DNA of 31,888 bases from CAKZRD01 sp964549155 (GCA_964549155.1 CAZJUG010000007.1:1-31888); one strand, 5' to 3'; positions 22,851 through 30,596 are shown, numbered from the stretch's first letter. The notes: generated by a model from the letters alone, not told the origin. Translations and numbers: made by a program.

Positions 22851-23507
22851 TTATCTAAGTAAATCCATTGCTGAGCTGTATCTGGATTCGAGTGCTTTTT
22901 TTTCGTAGCCTCTATAATTTTCCATGGTCTTTTCTAGCCTTCCCTGAGTATATCTTTTTGCATCTTCTATACTTAGTCCGTTTTCACGAGCACAGTGAAA
23001 CCACATAAATAAATTTGATAATCCATTTCTTTCTGTCGGTTTCCATCCTTTTTCTATTAGTTCATTTTTCAAAGACTCATAATCAAAAAAAAGTCCATCT
23101 GCAAATTGGTACATAACATCCCATCTTTCTGGTTCTCCATCAAATAGGATATATCCTCTTTTTCCAGATCCTAATACATTTCCAAATTCCAAATGTCCTG
23201 ATTTTCCACAGGGCATACACATTATTCCTATATTACTTCTTTCTATATGGAAACTATCAAATTCAAACACATGTGTCCCTGCCCATCCTTTTAGTGCTTG
23301 ACTATAATTTTTACCTCTGGTTTTTTCATAATCTCTCCAAAAATCGTCTGCTTCTGGACCGGGGGCAATCCAATCTTCAAAAACTTCTTTAAATCCTAAT
23401 TTTCTTAAATCCCTTGTCAGTGGAAGAATTTTTTCTCTATTCTTTAAACTACCTATTACATAAACTATCTTATCTTTTAATTGAGTATATGGATATTTTC
23501 TTCCATA
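22851..23507 (-). CDS. Nucleoside 2-deoxyribosyltransferase-like protein with disrupted 5' end
   Basis: Open frame of about 218 codons before the stop. It resembles nucleoside deoxyribosyltransferase-like proteins: KIVYVIGSLKN, GFKEVFEDWIAPGPEADDFW, a conserved DYEKTRGKNY, MPCGKSGHLEFG, and PERWDVMYQFADG. The conserved part starts well upstream of the first in-frame GTG (23270), so that start would cut off the Rossmann-like N-terminus. No ATG, GTG or TTG exists in frame upstream. An ATG at 23506, 22-29 nt from a TATA box at 23528-23535, is out of frame by one base and stops after nine codons. A one-base deletion or sequencing error near the A run at 23497-23500 would explain this. Confidence 0.65.
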   Translation of the reverse strand, partial: YGRKYPYTQLKDKIVYVIGSLKNREKILPLTRDLRKLGFKEVFEDWIAPGPEADDFWRDYEKTRGKNYSQALKGWAGTHVFEFDSFHIERSNIGIMCMPCGKSGHLEFGNVLGSGKRGYILFDGEPERWDVMYQFADGLFFDYESLKNELIEKGWKPTERNGLSNLFMWFHCARENGLSIEDAKRYTQGRLEKTMENYRGYEKKALESRYSSAMDLLR

Positions 23508-23527
23508 TTACAGGTTCTATCTTTTTA

Positions 23528-23535
23528 TTTATAAA
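23528..23535 (-). promoter_or_regulatory. TATA box for the deoxyribosyltransferase-like gene
   Basis: TTTATAAA on the minus strand, 22-29 nt before the out-of-frame ATG at 23506. Confidence 0.45.
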
Positions 23536-23566
23536 TAAATGTGCTTTTTAATGTATATTTTCTTTT

Positions 23567-25099
23567 TTAGAAAAGTCTTTTCTGTCCCTTGTCAATTTCA
23601 TCTTTTATAGAGGCAATTGCTTTATGCATTCGTTTTTCTCTAGCTTGAGAAGCATAATGGAATGTTTGGTCTCTAGTGTCTTTTGTTATTAATATCTTCA
23701 ATGTTCCTTTCATCAACCTTGCGGTTCTTCCTCGTCTCTGAATTGATCTTATTGCACTTGGGACAGGTTCGTAGAAAATCACTTCATTGACTTCAGGAAT
23801 ATCTAAACCTTCTTCGGCTATAGAGGTTGCAACAAGGCAATTAATTTTTCCTTCTGAAAATTCTTCAATAATCTTCTTTTGTTCTTTTTGATTTAAACCT
23901 GTTGCAGTTTTTCCTTCTCCTTTTTTTGCTTGTCCAACAAAAGTTTTTGATTTGATTCCCTCTAATTCATTCAGGCTGTCAGAAATTTTTCTGACACTAT
24001 CTCTGAATTGTGCGAAAATAATTATCTTTGCATTTTTATTTATCTCAAGAGTTCCTTTTATTATCTCAAGAAGTTTTTTTAACTTTGGATGTTCTATATC
24101 TGTTGTCATAGCAATAGTGTAGGCCATAAGAAATCTTTTATCTTGAACTAACCTCTGAACTCCCTTTGATTTTTTTTCATCTGCTTGTTTTTTGAGATTT
24201 TCAAGATAATCCAAAAATGCGGAAAATGTTTGAGTTTCTAGAAGTTCTAGTGCATGTTGAATTTTTATGGCTTGTGCACAAATAGATGCAGCCATTAGAT
24301 AATTTCCGTCCTTGTTTCCATTTCCTAAATGGGTAAAGATTTTTCTTTGAAGTTTTATTAATTCTGTCTTGCTTGGAAATGAATAAAAAACTTTTCTGTT
24401 TCTTAACTCTTGAATTTTTTCGTCATAGATTGTTTTTAGTAGTTGTCGCATCTCTTCAAATTCTGGAGGGAAATCAACGAGAATCTTTTCAAATTTCATT
24501 TCTTGTAAATATGGTTTTACATCTTCACTTTCTCTGGTTCTAATCTCTACATTTTTTATTCCAAGGTTTTCGCAAACTTTTGTTATGGTTTCTTTGTCTG
24601 AACCTGGAGAAGCGGTTAGTCCAAGTACGAGAGGATTTTTAGATTGTTCCTTGTATATCTGAGATATGAGATTGTAGGAGTAGTTTTTAAGACAGCGATG
24701 ACATTCATCTTCTATTAAGAGAGAAACTTCTTCCAAGCTGTAAAGATTATTTTTCAGATCGTTTGCGATACATTGGGGTGTTGAAAAAATAAACTCCGCG
24801 GTTTTCCAGATTTCTTTTCTTTTTTCTGAAGGTGTTTTTCCAGTAAATAATTGCATGTCTGCCCAGTCTTCAGGAAGGTTTTTTTTGAAAGAAAGAATGT
24901 GTTGTTCTATTAGAGGTCTGGTTGGGGCGAGAATTAAAATTTTTCCTAGGGGAAATTTTTTGAATCTTTCAATTGCTAACATTATTGCAATAAGTGTCTT
25001 TCCTGTTCCAGTTGGAAGGACAACTAAGCAGGATTCTTTTTTACAACTTTCAAGAATTTTTTGCTGATATTCTCGGGGTTGGATTTTAATCTCTTCCAT
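23567..25099 (-). CDS. Hef/FANCM-type superfamily 2 DNA helicase
   Basis: ATP-dependent helicase of 510 residues that probably remodels stalled forks. Motif I is PTGTGKT, motif II is DECH (Hef proteins usually have DEAH), motif III is LTASPG, and motif VI is QRRGRTAR. A helical insertion between the two RecA domains, around residues 215-320, fits the Hef family. Euryarchaeal Hef has an XPF nuclease at its C-terminus; this protein ends soon after motif VI at QKRLF, and the nuclease is encoded separately at 20815-21513. The final QKRLF resembles the QEKLF end of PolB. Confidence 0.93.
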   Translation of the reverse strand: MEEIKIQPREYQQKILESCKKESCLVVLPTGTGKTLIAIMLAIERFKKFPLGKILILAPTRPLIEQHILSFKKNLPEDWADMQLFTGKTPSEKRKEIWKTAEFIFSTPQCIANDLKNNLYSLEEVSLLIEDECHRCLKNYSYNLISQIYKEQSKNPLVLGLTASPGSDKETITKVCENLGIKNVEIRTRESEDVKPYLQEMKFEKILVDFPPEFEEMRQLLKTIYDEKIQELRNRKVFYSFPSKTELIKLQRKIFTHLGNGNKDGNYLMAASICAQAIKIQHALELLETQTFSAFLDYLENLKKQADEKKSKGVQRLVQDKRFLMAYTIAMTTDIEHPKLKKLLEIIKGTLEINKNAKIIIFAQFRDSVRKISDSLNELEGIKSKTFVGQAKKGEGKTATGLNQKEQKKIIEEFSEGKINCLVATSIAEEGLDIPEVNEVIFYEPVPSAIRSIQRRGRTARLMKGTLKILITKDTRDQTFHYASQAREKRMHKAIASIKDEIDKGQKRLF

Positions 25100-25105
25100 T
25101 ATCCA

Positions 25106-25744
25106 TTAGAAAATAGCTGATTGCCAAAGGAAGGCTAATAGTGTTATTATTCCTGTGGTTAACCAAAGATTTTTACTTCCAAAGAGAAGTTTTGATCCAT
25201 CCAAACTGCTTAGGGGGATTATAGACCAAATTGCATAATAAAGGCTGAGTGTAGCAATTTCTCTAAATCCTAGAATGTTCAATATAATACAAAGTAAAAT
25301 GTTTGTAATTATCCCCCAAAATACAATTAAGGCTAAATGCCATTCAGTCATATTTGCAAATCTATACAGTTCATGTCTTTTTGCAATTCTTTCTGTTCTT
25401 GGAGTTATATCAAATTCCAAAATCGGCATCCAGATTAGTGCTCCTTTAGATATCAGACTCAGAATAGGTGTTAACCAAAGCATAGGGAGGGGAGCTTTCA
25501 GATGTCTCTTTTCTTGAAATCCAAAACGATACACCTCCCAAAATTTTGTTGTTACATTTGCTTCTAATCTGTATGCTGCTATTTTTTTAGCCAATACATT
25601 TAGTCCAACTACTAATGTAAATCCTCCAAAAAAAATAAAAAACTTTTCTATGGAATCTATGTTTGGGTAAATAAATGATATGGCCAGAATTGCTGTTGCC
25701 AGCAGTATAATTCCTATCTCTTTTGTTAGACTATCTCTTTCCAT
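25106..25744 (-). CDS. Site-2-protease-like membrane protein, zinc site lost
   Basis: Membrane protein of 212 residues with about five or six hydrophobic helices. The layout resembles archaeal M50 site-2 proteases. GLNVLAKKIAA near residues 47-57 sits where HELAHK is expected, and IIPLSSLDGSKLLFG near 175-188 matches the NPxPLDG-type motif. The zinc ligands (both His and the Glu of HExxH) are absent, although the Asp of LDG remains. Proteolysis is therefore unlikely; it may bind transmembrane helices without cutting. It is 6 bp upstream of the helicase gene in the same orientation. The M50 relation is a motif judgement and moderately sure. Confidence 0.7.
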   Translation of the reverse strand: MERDSLTKEIGIILLATAILAISFIYPNIDSIEKFFIFFGGFTLVVGLNVLAKKIAAYRLEANVTTKFWEVYRFGFQEKRHLKAPLPMLWLTPILSLISKGALIWMPILEFDITPRTERIAKRHELYRFANMTEWHLALIVFWGIITNILLCIILNILGFREIATLSLYYAIWSIIPLSSLDGSKLLFGSKNLWLTTGIITLLAFLWQSAIF

Positions 25745-25836
25745 GTTTATTTAAGATGTACTGTTTTTTTAAAGCTTTGTAGTTTGTGGAGATTTGTTTT
25801 TGTTCAAATTTATAAGATATACTTCAGAATAGAAAT

Positions 25837-25848
25837 GTATTTAAATAG
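25837..25848 (+). promoter_or_regulatory. TATA box GTATTTAAATAG
   Basis: 19-30 nt before the PRC-barrel ATG at 25867. Identical 12-mer at the same distance before the gene at 26761. Confidence 0.55.
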
Positions 25849-25866
25849 ATGTTTTTTAGGTAGGAT

Positions 25867-26160
25867 ATGCTAAAGATAAAAAAGATGAGCGAGGTCATTG
25901 GAAAGAGAGTTTACACTGATGGTGGAGATTTGTTTGGGCTAGTTGAGGAATTGAATCTTATAGATAATAAAATTGATGGTTGGAGAATTGTTGTTTCTAG
26001 AGAATCTGGAATGAGTTCATTATTGGGTGGAGCTAGGGGTATAATTGTTCCTCAACAATTTATTAAGGCTGTTGGAGATGTTATTTTGATAAACAAGGGA
26101 GCAGTTCCAGTGAAGGAAGAGGAAGAAGTCTCTCTTGATGATGTTGATTCTGCTATGTAA
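25867..26160 (+). CDS. PRC-barrel domain protein
   Basis: Small protein of 97 residues made of one PRC-barrel (SEVIGKRVYTDGGDLFGLVEEL, then GIIVPQQFIKAVGDVILI) with an acidic tail (EEEEVSLDDVD). In archaea such proteins are common stand-alone genes whose partners are mostly unknown; the fold often binds RNA or proteins. It shares a promoter 12-mer with the membrane gene at 26761. Confidence 0.85.
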   Translation: MLKIKKMSEVIGKRVYTDGGDLFGLVEELNLIDNKIDGWRIVVSRESGMSSLLGGARGIIVPQQFIKAVGDVILINKGAVPVKEEEEVSLDDVDSAM

Positions 26161-26172
26161 TTAGTTAGCTAA

Positions 26173-26184
26173 ATATTTATAAAG
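26173..26184 (+). promoter_or_regulatory. TATA box upstream of membrane paralog 1
   Basis: ATATTTATAAAG, 21-32 nt before a small ATG at 26205 rather than before the main start at 26243. The mRNA therefore probably has a leader of about 40 nt. Confidence 0.45.
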
Positions 26185-26204
26185 TGTGTTTTTCTCTATC
26201 TTTC

Positions 26205-26240
26205 ATGGTTAAAAATTTTAGTGATGATAGGGGAGCTTAG
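26205..26240 (+). other. Possible 11-codon upstream ORF
   Basis: MVKNFSDDRGA, whose start falls at the predicted transcription start and whose stop lies 2 bp before the ATG of the membrane protein gene. It contains GGGGAG, which could act as the Shine-Dalgarno for 26243. May couple translation of the two. Confidence 0.3.
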
Positions 26241-26242
26241 TT

Positions 26243-26716
26243 ATGGCATTATTTGAAACTGTTCCCTTTTTGCAAGAGGCTTTGCTTTTTTTATTGGCTT
26301 TTGTTATAGTTTTTGCGATTCTTCAAAAGTCAAAAATACTTGGTGATGGTGTTCATAAAATCAATTCTCTTGTTGCCTTAGCATTTGCTTTTATTTTCGT
26401 TGGACTTTCTGCTGCGACGGAGATAGTTTCTAAAATGATTCCCTGGGTTGCTGTCGCTTTATCTGTTATTCTTATGTTCTTACTTTTGTGGGGGTTTGTT
26501 GGTGGGGAGATGGGAAGTTTGCCAAGCGGGATAAAGTGGACTTTGATAGGTTTGAGTGCAGTTTTTATGGTTGTATTACTTTTATATGTTACAGGATGGT
26601 GGGCAGATTTGAAAGGTTATCTTTCTATAGACAATTCTTTTCTTTATACAATCTTGGCATTTGTGGCTATTATTGGTGCTGTTGTTTATGTAATTGTAAG
26701 TTCTAAGAGTAGTTAG
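26243..26716 (+). CDS. Membrane protein, tandem paralog 1
   Basis: Protein of 157 residues with about four or five hydrophobic helices and almost no soluble part. The first helix ends in VFAILQKSKILGDG, followed by INSLVALAFAFIFVG. The same pattern (hydrophobic, LQKTKIxG, then a second helix) occurs in the next two genes, so the three are paralogs. No known family was recognised. It has no signal peptide other than its first helix. Confidence 0.82.
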   Translation: MALFETVPFLQEALLFLLAFVIVFAILQKSKILGDGVHKINSLVALAFAFIFVGLSAATEIVSKMIPWVAVALSVILMFLLLWGFVGGEMGSLPSGIKWTLIGLSAVFMVVLLLYVTGWWADLKGYLSIDNSFLYTILAFVAIIGAVVYVIVSSKSS

Positions 26717-26730
26717 TTTCAATTAGTAAA

Positions 26731-26742
26731 GTATTTAAATAG
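26731..26742 (+). promoter_or_regulatory. TATA box GTATTTAAATAG
   Basis: 19-30 nt before the ATG at 26761; the same 12-mer as at 25837-25848. Confidence 0.55.
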
Positions 26743-26760
26743 GTTTTTTCTGAATTTGTT

Positions 26761-27276
26761 ATGGCATATGGGATAACAGAGGCATTAGATAAGTTAGGTG
26801 AATTGGGAGTTTTTTCTTATGCTCTTCCATTCATGATTGTTTTCGCGATTGTTTTTGGAATTTTACAGAAGACTAAAATTTTTGGTGCGGAAGATAAGGT
26901 TAAGGGAATTAATGCGATTATTGCTGTAGGTGTCGCAGGATTGTCTTTACTCTATGATCAAGTTCCAACATTTTTTGCAACAATATTTCCAAAGTTTGGA
27001 ATTGGACTGGCTGTATTTCTTGTTTTAGTAATTGCATTGGGATTTTTCTTTATAGGTGATGATGGTAGTGGAAAGGACAAAATGCAGTGGATTGGATGGC
27101 TTGTTGGAATTGGTGTTGTAATTTGGGCTTTTGATGAGTGGAACTGGAGCAATAATTTTTTGGGTGGAAGTAACTTTGGTTCTAGGTTACAGGAGTATTT
27201 TCCAGCTATTTTAGTTCTTGGTTTAATAGCATGGAGTATTGTAGCTGTTGTTGGAGGAAAGCCAGGTAAGTCTTAG
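26761..27276 (+). CDS. Membrane protein, tandem paralog 2
   Basis: Protein of 171 residues with about five hydrophobic helices. Helix 1 ends VFGILQKTKIFGAED, then comes INAIIAVGVAGLSLLY. Helix 3 is followed by a short acidic loop (IGDDGSGKDK), and a Trp-rich loop (FDEWNWSNN) precedes the last helix. It differs from paralog 1 mainly in these loops. It has its own leaderless-type promoter. Function unknown. Confidence 0.82.
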   Translation: MAYGITEALDKLGELGVFSYALPFMIVFAIVFGILQKTKIFGAEDKVKGINAIIAVGVAGLSLLYDQVPTFFATIFPKFGIGLAVFLVLVIALGFFFIGDDGSGKDKMQWIGWLVGIGVVIWAFDEWNWSNNFLGGSNFGSRLQEYFPAILVLGLIAWSIVAVVGGKPGKS

Positions 27277-27285
27277 GAGTTAAAG

Positions 27286-27686
27286 ATGGTTGTTGCAGAT
27301 ATCAGTTCAATAAGTTATTTCTTACCTATATTTTCTTTTTTGTTTGTTTTTATAGTTGTTTATGCTGTTTTGAAGAAGACAGGTATTTTAGGAGATAATA
27401 ATGGGGTTTCTCTTTTCATTTCTCTTATCTTAGCTTCATTTTTCATAGTAAATACTAAGATGGTTGATTTTATTGAGTTTAGCTCTTCTTGGTTTGCTGT
27501 TTTCATAGTGTGTATTTTTCTCATGATGGTTCTTATAGGTTTCTTAGGTAAGGATTCTTTGAAGCTTGTGGCAGAAAATAAGGGTGTTGCTTGGGCTGTT
27601 TTCGGTCTTTTGATTATTCTTTTTGTGGTATCTGCTGCGAGAATATTTAGATGGGTTATTGAATGGGATGCAATTCAAAGATGGTT
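27286..27686 (+). CDS. Membrane protein, tandem paralog 3 (cut by gap)
   Basis: First 133 codons visible; the gene runs into 100 N. It starts 9 bp after paralog 2, so the two are probably co-transcribed. Helix 1 ends VVYAVLKKTGILGDN, matching the K-T-x-I-x-G motif of the others, then FISLILASFFIV and two further helices. The length is likely about 150-170 residues, but the C-terminus is hidden by the gap. Confidence 0.78.
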
Positions 27687-27786
27687 NNNNNNNNNNNNNN
27701 NNNNNNNNNNNNNNNNNNNNNNNNNNNNNNNNNNNNNNNNNNNNNNNNNNNNNNNNNNNNNNNNNNNNNNNNNNNNNNNNNNNNNN
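27687..27786. other. Assembly gap (100 N)
   Basis: Exactly 100 N, the conventional size for a scaffold join of unknown length. It may hide genes; in other archaea the COG2888 zinc ribbon is often beside elongation factor 1-beta, which could lie here. Confidence 0.98.
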
Positions 27787-27798
27787 GTGCCCATTCTT

Positions 27799-27948
27799 TT
27801 ATGGTCCTAGAAATCCGCATTTAGTACATTTGTACTCTCTTGAAAGAGTTTTACACTTACTGCATCTTACAATTTTTTCATCGCATTTTGGGCAATTGAA
27901 GATTGTAATGTCTTCTCCTTCATAGTTACATGAGTTACACTTTACCAT
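27799..27948 (-). CDS. Small zinc-ribbon RNA-binding protein (COG2888 type)
   Basis: Protein of 49 residues with four CxxC knuckles: VKCNSCNYEG, NCPKCDEK, VRCSKCKTL and YKCTKCGFLGP. The spacing and the end CGFxGP match the conserved archaeal two-zinc-ribbon protein predicted to bind RNA. The start ATG at 27948 has a TATA box (GATTTATAAATC) 21-32 nt upstream. The stop is 12 bp from the gap. Confidence 0.9.
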   Translation of the reverse strand: MVKCNSCNYEGEDITIFNCPKCDEKIVRCSKCKTLSREYKCTKCGFLGP

Positions 27949-28025
27949 AGTAATTTGTTTTCATAATGATTTATAAATCTTTGTTTTATCAATATTTTGC
28001 TTTGTACAAACTCAAGTTCAACAAT

Positions 28026-28036
28026 CTTTAAAAAGG
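28026..28036 (+). promoter_or_regulatory. TATA box for the RPA-like gene
   Basis: CTTTAAAAAGG, 20-30 nt before the ATG at 28056. Confidence 0.5.
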
Positions 28037-28055
28037 AACTTGTGTTTTTCTGGTT

Positions 28056-29003
28056 ATGCAAAATTATGAGTTCCTTTTGTCTCGGATTGCAGGTCATGCA
28101 AATCTGACTAAAGAAGAAGTTGAAAAACGGATTGAAGCTAGGAGGGCCAAGCTTTCAGGTTTGATTTCTAAGGAAGGTGCTGCTCAGATTATTGCTGCAG
28201 AGTTGGGAGTCAATTTTGAAAATGTACAATTGAAGATTGTTGAACTAATGCCTGGGATGAGGAAGGCAAATATTCTGGCCAAGGTAATTCGACTTTTTCC
28301 AGTCAGAGAGTTTAATAAAAACGGAAAACAGGGGAAAGTTGCAAATATAATCGTTGCAGACAATAGTGGGAGTGTAAAAGTCGTGTTGTGGGATACCAAT
28401 CACATTTCTCTTATTGAAAGTGGTGAAGTAAAAGAGGGAGATAGTATTGAAATAAAAAATGGTGCAGTTAGAGATTCCGAGTTACATCTTTCTGGTTTTT
28501 CCGATGTGAAGAAAAGTTCTTTATTAATCAATGATGTAAAACTTGATCAAGCTAAACATGAAAAAAAGCTGGTTGATGTCCATGTAGGAGATAACATCAA
28601 GGTTAGGGGGATAGTTGTTCAGGTCTTTAGTCCAAAGTTTTTCAATGTTTGTCCTGAATGCAACAGAAGGGTTGCTCAAGTTCCAGAAGGTTATTCATGT
28701 CAAACCCATGGTACTATAATCCCTTCAGAAAGAGCGATTTTAAATTTTGTTTTGGATGATGGAACGGAAAATATTAGGGTTGTTTTATTCTCTGAACAGA
28801 TAGCTAAGATTGGAGAAGAAGAATCTTTGAAATTACCCGAGAAATTTCTAGTTTTCAAGGAGGGTATTTTAGGAAATGAATTTTTTATTAGTGGGAATAT
28901 AAGAAAAAATCAATTTTTTAATAATCTTGAGTTGATTGTTGATGACATAAAAAATGTGAATGTCGATAATCTAGCAGAAGTTCTTGAACATCCATTGAAA
29001 TAG
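28056..29003 (+). CDS. Replication protein A-like single-strand DNA-binding protein
   Basis: Protein of 315 residues. An N-terminal helical segment (about 1-65) is followed by an OB fold (KVANIIVADNSGSVKVVLWD). A second OB fold carries a zinc knuckle (CPECNRRV, then CQTHG) and LNFVLDDGTENIRVVLF. This is the RPA/RPA41-type arrangement of archaea. It binds and protects single-stranded DNA during replication and recombination. The gene lies near radA, which loads on RPA-coated DNA. Confidence 0.92.
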   Translation: MQNYEFLLSRIAGHANLTKEEVEKRIEARRAKLSGLISKEGAAQIIAAELGVNFENVQLKIVELMPGMRKANILAKVIRLFPVREFNKNGKQGKVANIIVADNSGSVKVVLWDTNHISLIESGEVKEGDSIEIKNGAVRDSELHLSGFSDVKKSSLLINDVKLDQAKHEKKLVDVHVGDNIKVRGIVVQVFSPKFFNVCPECNRRVAQVPEGYSCQTHGTIIPSERAILNFVLDDGTENIRVVLFSEQIAKIGEEESLKLPEKFLVFKEGILGNEFFISGNIRKNQFFNNLELIVDDIKNVNVDNLAEVLEHPLK

Positions 29004-29037
29004 GAACATTTTTATTGGTCTTTCTTTTTGTAGATAA

Positions 29038-29511
29038 ATGTTATTTAGAACTCATTTTGTTTTTGCATTATTCGTTTTTTTAATGGCTTATCCATTTTTT
29101 GATAGTATTTTTCTATTTGGAATATTCTTTCTTTTTTCTACATTGTTCATAGATATTGACAACAAAAACTCTAAGATGGGAAAGATATTCATTTTTAGAC
29201 CTTTCCAGTTATTTTTTAGTCATAGGGGACTTTTTCATAGCTTACTTTTTGGATTATTTTTTTCTTTTTTAATCATTGTATTAAATGTTTCTGCAGGATT
29301 TGGTTTTTTATTTGGATATTTCTTGCATTTAATACTTGATTGTTTTAGTCTTTCTGGTGTTTGTTTATTTTGGCCTATCTCTAAGAGAAAATTTTGTGGA
29401 ATTATCAAAACTGGGGGGATTTTTGAAGAGGTATTATTTGTTCTTGTTTTGTTAGCTGATTTATATCTTCTCGGAAGACTTGCCTTTAAGATTGTATTTT
29501 CAATCATCTAA
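29038..29511 (+). CDS. DUF457/YdjM-like integral membrane protein
   Basis: Protein of 157 residues with about four helices. Conserved polar motifs mark the family: an early TH in LLFRTHF, FIDIDN, FSHRGLFHSLLFG, and HLILDCFSLSGVCLFWP. These histidines and aspartates suggest a metal-binding membrane hydrolase of the predicted DUF457 type. The substrate is unknown. It lies between the RPA-like and radA genes, 34 bp after the former, and may share its message. Confidence 0.85.
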   Translation: MLFRTHFVFALFVFLMAYPFFDSIFLFGIFFLFSTLFIDIDNKNSKMGKIFIFRPFQLFFSHRGLFHSLLFGLFFSFLIIVLNVSAGFGFLFGYFLHLILDCFSLSGVCLFWPISKRKFCGIIKTGGIFEEVLFVLVLLADLYLLGRLAFKIVFSII

Positions 29512-29513
29512 AT

Positions 29514-29525
29514 CTTTATAAAAGG
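29514..29525 (+). promoter_or_regulatory. TATA box for radA
   Basis: CTTTATAAAAGG, overlapping the end of the upstream gene's last region and 19-30 nt before the ATG at 29544. Confidence 0.5.
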
Positions 29526-29543
29526 AATTTGTTTTTTTAATGG

Positions 29544-30596
29544 ATGGCCGATGATATTGAAAAGATAAAGGAAGCAATGGATTCAGAAGAGGATGTTTCT
29601 TCTGAAAAGACTACAAAGAAGAAAAAGAAGAAAGAGGAAAAGAACGAAGTTAAACTTAGTGATATTCCTGGGATTGGTCCAGGAGCTGTAGCAAAACTTG
29701 AAGCAGCAGGTATTTATGATATAATGGGTCTTGCTGTGATGGGTCCTTCAGAATTAGCAGAACTTGCAGGTATGGGAGAAGCTGTTGCTAGGAAAGCAAT
29801 TCAGGCTGCAAGAAAGATGATGGATTTGGGTTTTTCGAGTGCTTTTGATTATGCTGAAAAAAGAAAAGAAATTGGATATGTAACTACTGGTTCAAAAAAT
29901 TTAGATAACCTTCTGGGTGGAAAAGGGATAGAGACTAAATCCATTACCGAGGCCTATGGGGCCTTCGGGAGTGGAAAGACACAGTTAGGGCTTTCTCTCG
30001 CTGTGAATGTTCAGTTGCCTTCTGAACAGGGTGGACTGAATGGGAAGGCAGTTTATATAGATACTGAGGGAACATTCAGACCTGAAAGAATTAGACAACT
30101 TGCTGAGAGATACGGAGCAAATTCAGATAAGGTTCTTAAGAATATTCTTGTTGCAAGAGCTTTCAATTCTGACCATCAGATATTGCTTTTAGATAAGATT
30201 ACTGAATTAATTAAAGATGGAGAACCAATAAAAATAATCATTGTTGATTCATTAACTGCACATTTTAGAGCAGAATTTGCTGGTCGAGGTCAGTTAGCAG
30301 ATAGGCAACAGAGGTTAAATAAGTATCTTCATAATTTGTTGAAATTAGGTGAGCAACACAATGTTGCTATATATGTAACTAATCAGGTAATGGCAGACCC
30401 TGCACAAATGTTTGGAGATCCAACCAAGGCTGTTGGGGGAAATATTGTTGCTCATGCCTCTACTTATAGAATATATTTGAGAAGAGGAAAGAAAGACACA
30501 AGAGTTGCGAAGTTGATTGATTCTCCAAATCTTCCAGACAATGAAACTGTGTTTATGGTTGACATACAAGGTTTAAAAGATGTTGATGTAGATTAA
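29544..30596 (+). CDS. radA: DNA repair and recombination protein RadA
   Basis: Archaeal RecA/Rad51 recombinase of 350 residues. An N-terminal Lys-rich extension (about 20-37) precedes a helix-hairpin-helix domain (SDIPGIGPGAVAKLEAAG). The polymerisation motif FSSA is followed by the ATPase core: Walker A GAFGSGKTQ, Walker B IKIIIVDSLTAHF, L1/L2 region GRGQLADRQQRLN and GGNIVAHAS. The segment before Walker A reads EAYGAFGSGKT where Glu is usual for the second Ala. A second ATG at 29540 is out of frame. The stop is immediately followed by the gap. Confidence 0.97.
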   Translation: MADDIEKIKEAMDSEEDVSSEKTTKKKKKKEEKNEVKLSDIPGIGPGAVAKLEAAGIYDIMGLAVMGPSELAELAGMGEAVARKAIQAARKMMDLGFSSAFDYAEKRKEIGYVTTGSKNLDNLLGGKGIETKSITEAYGAFGSGKTQLGLSLAVNVQLPSEQGGLNGKAVYIDTEGTFRPERIRQLAERYGANSDKVLKNILVARAFNSDHQILLLDKITELIKDGEPIKIIIVDSLTAHFRAEFAGRGQLADRQQRLNKYLHNLLKLGEQHNVAIYVTNQVMADPAQMFGDPTKAVGGNIVAHASTYRIYLRRGKKDTRVAKLIDSPNLPDNETVFMVDIQGLKDVDVD

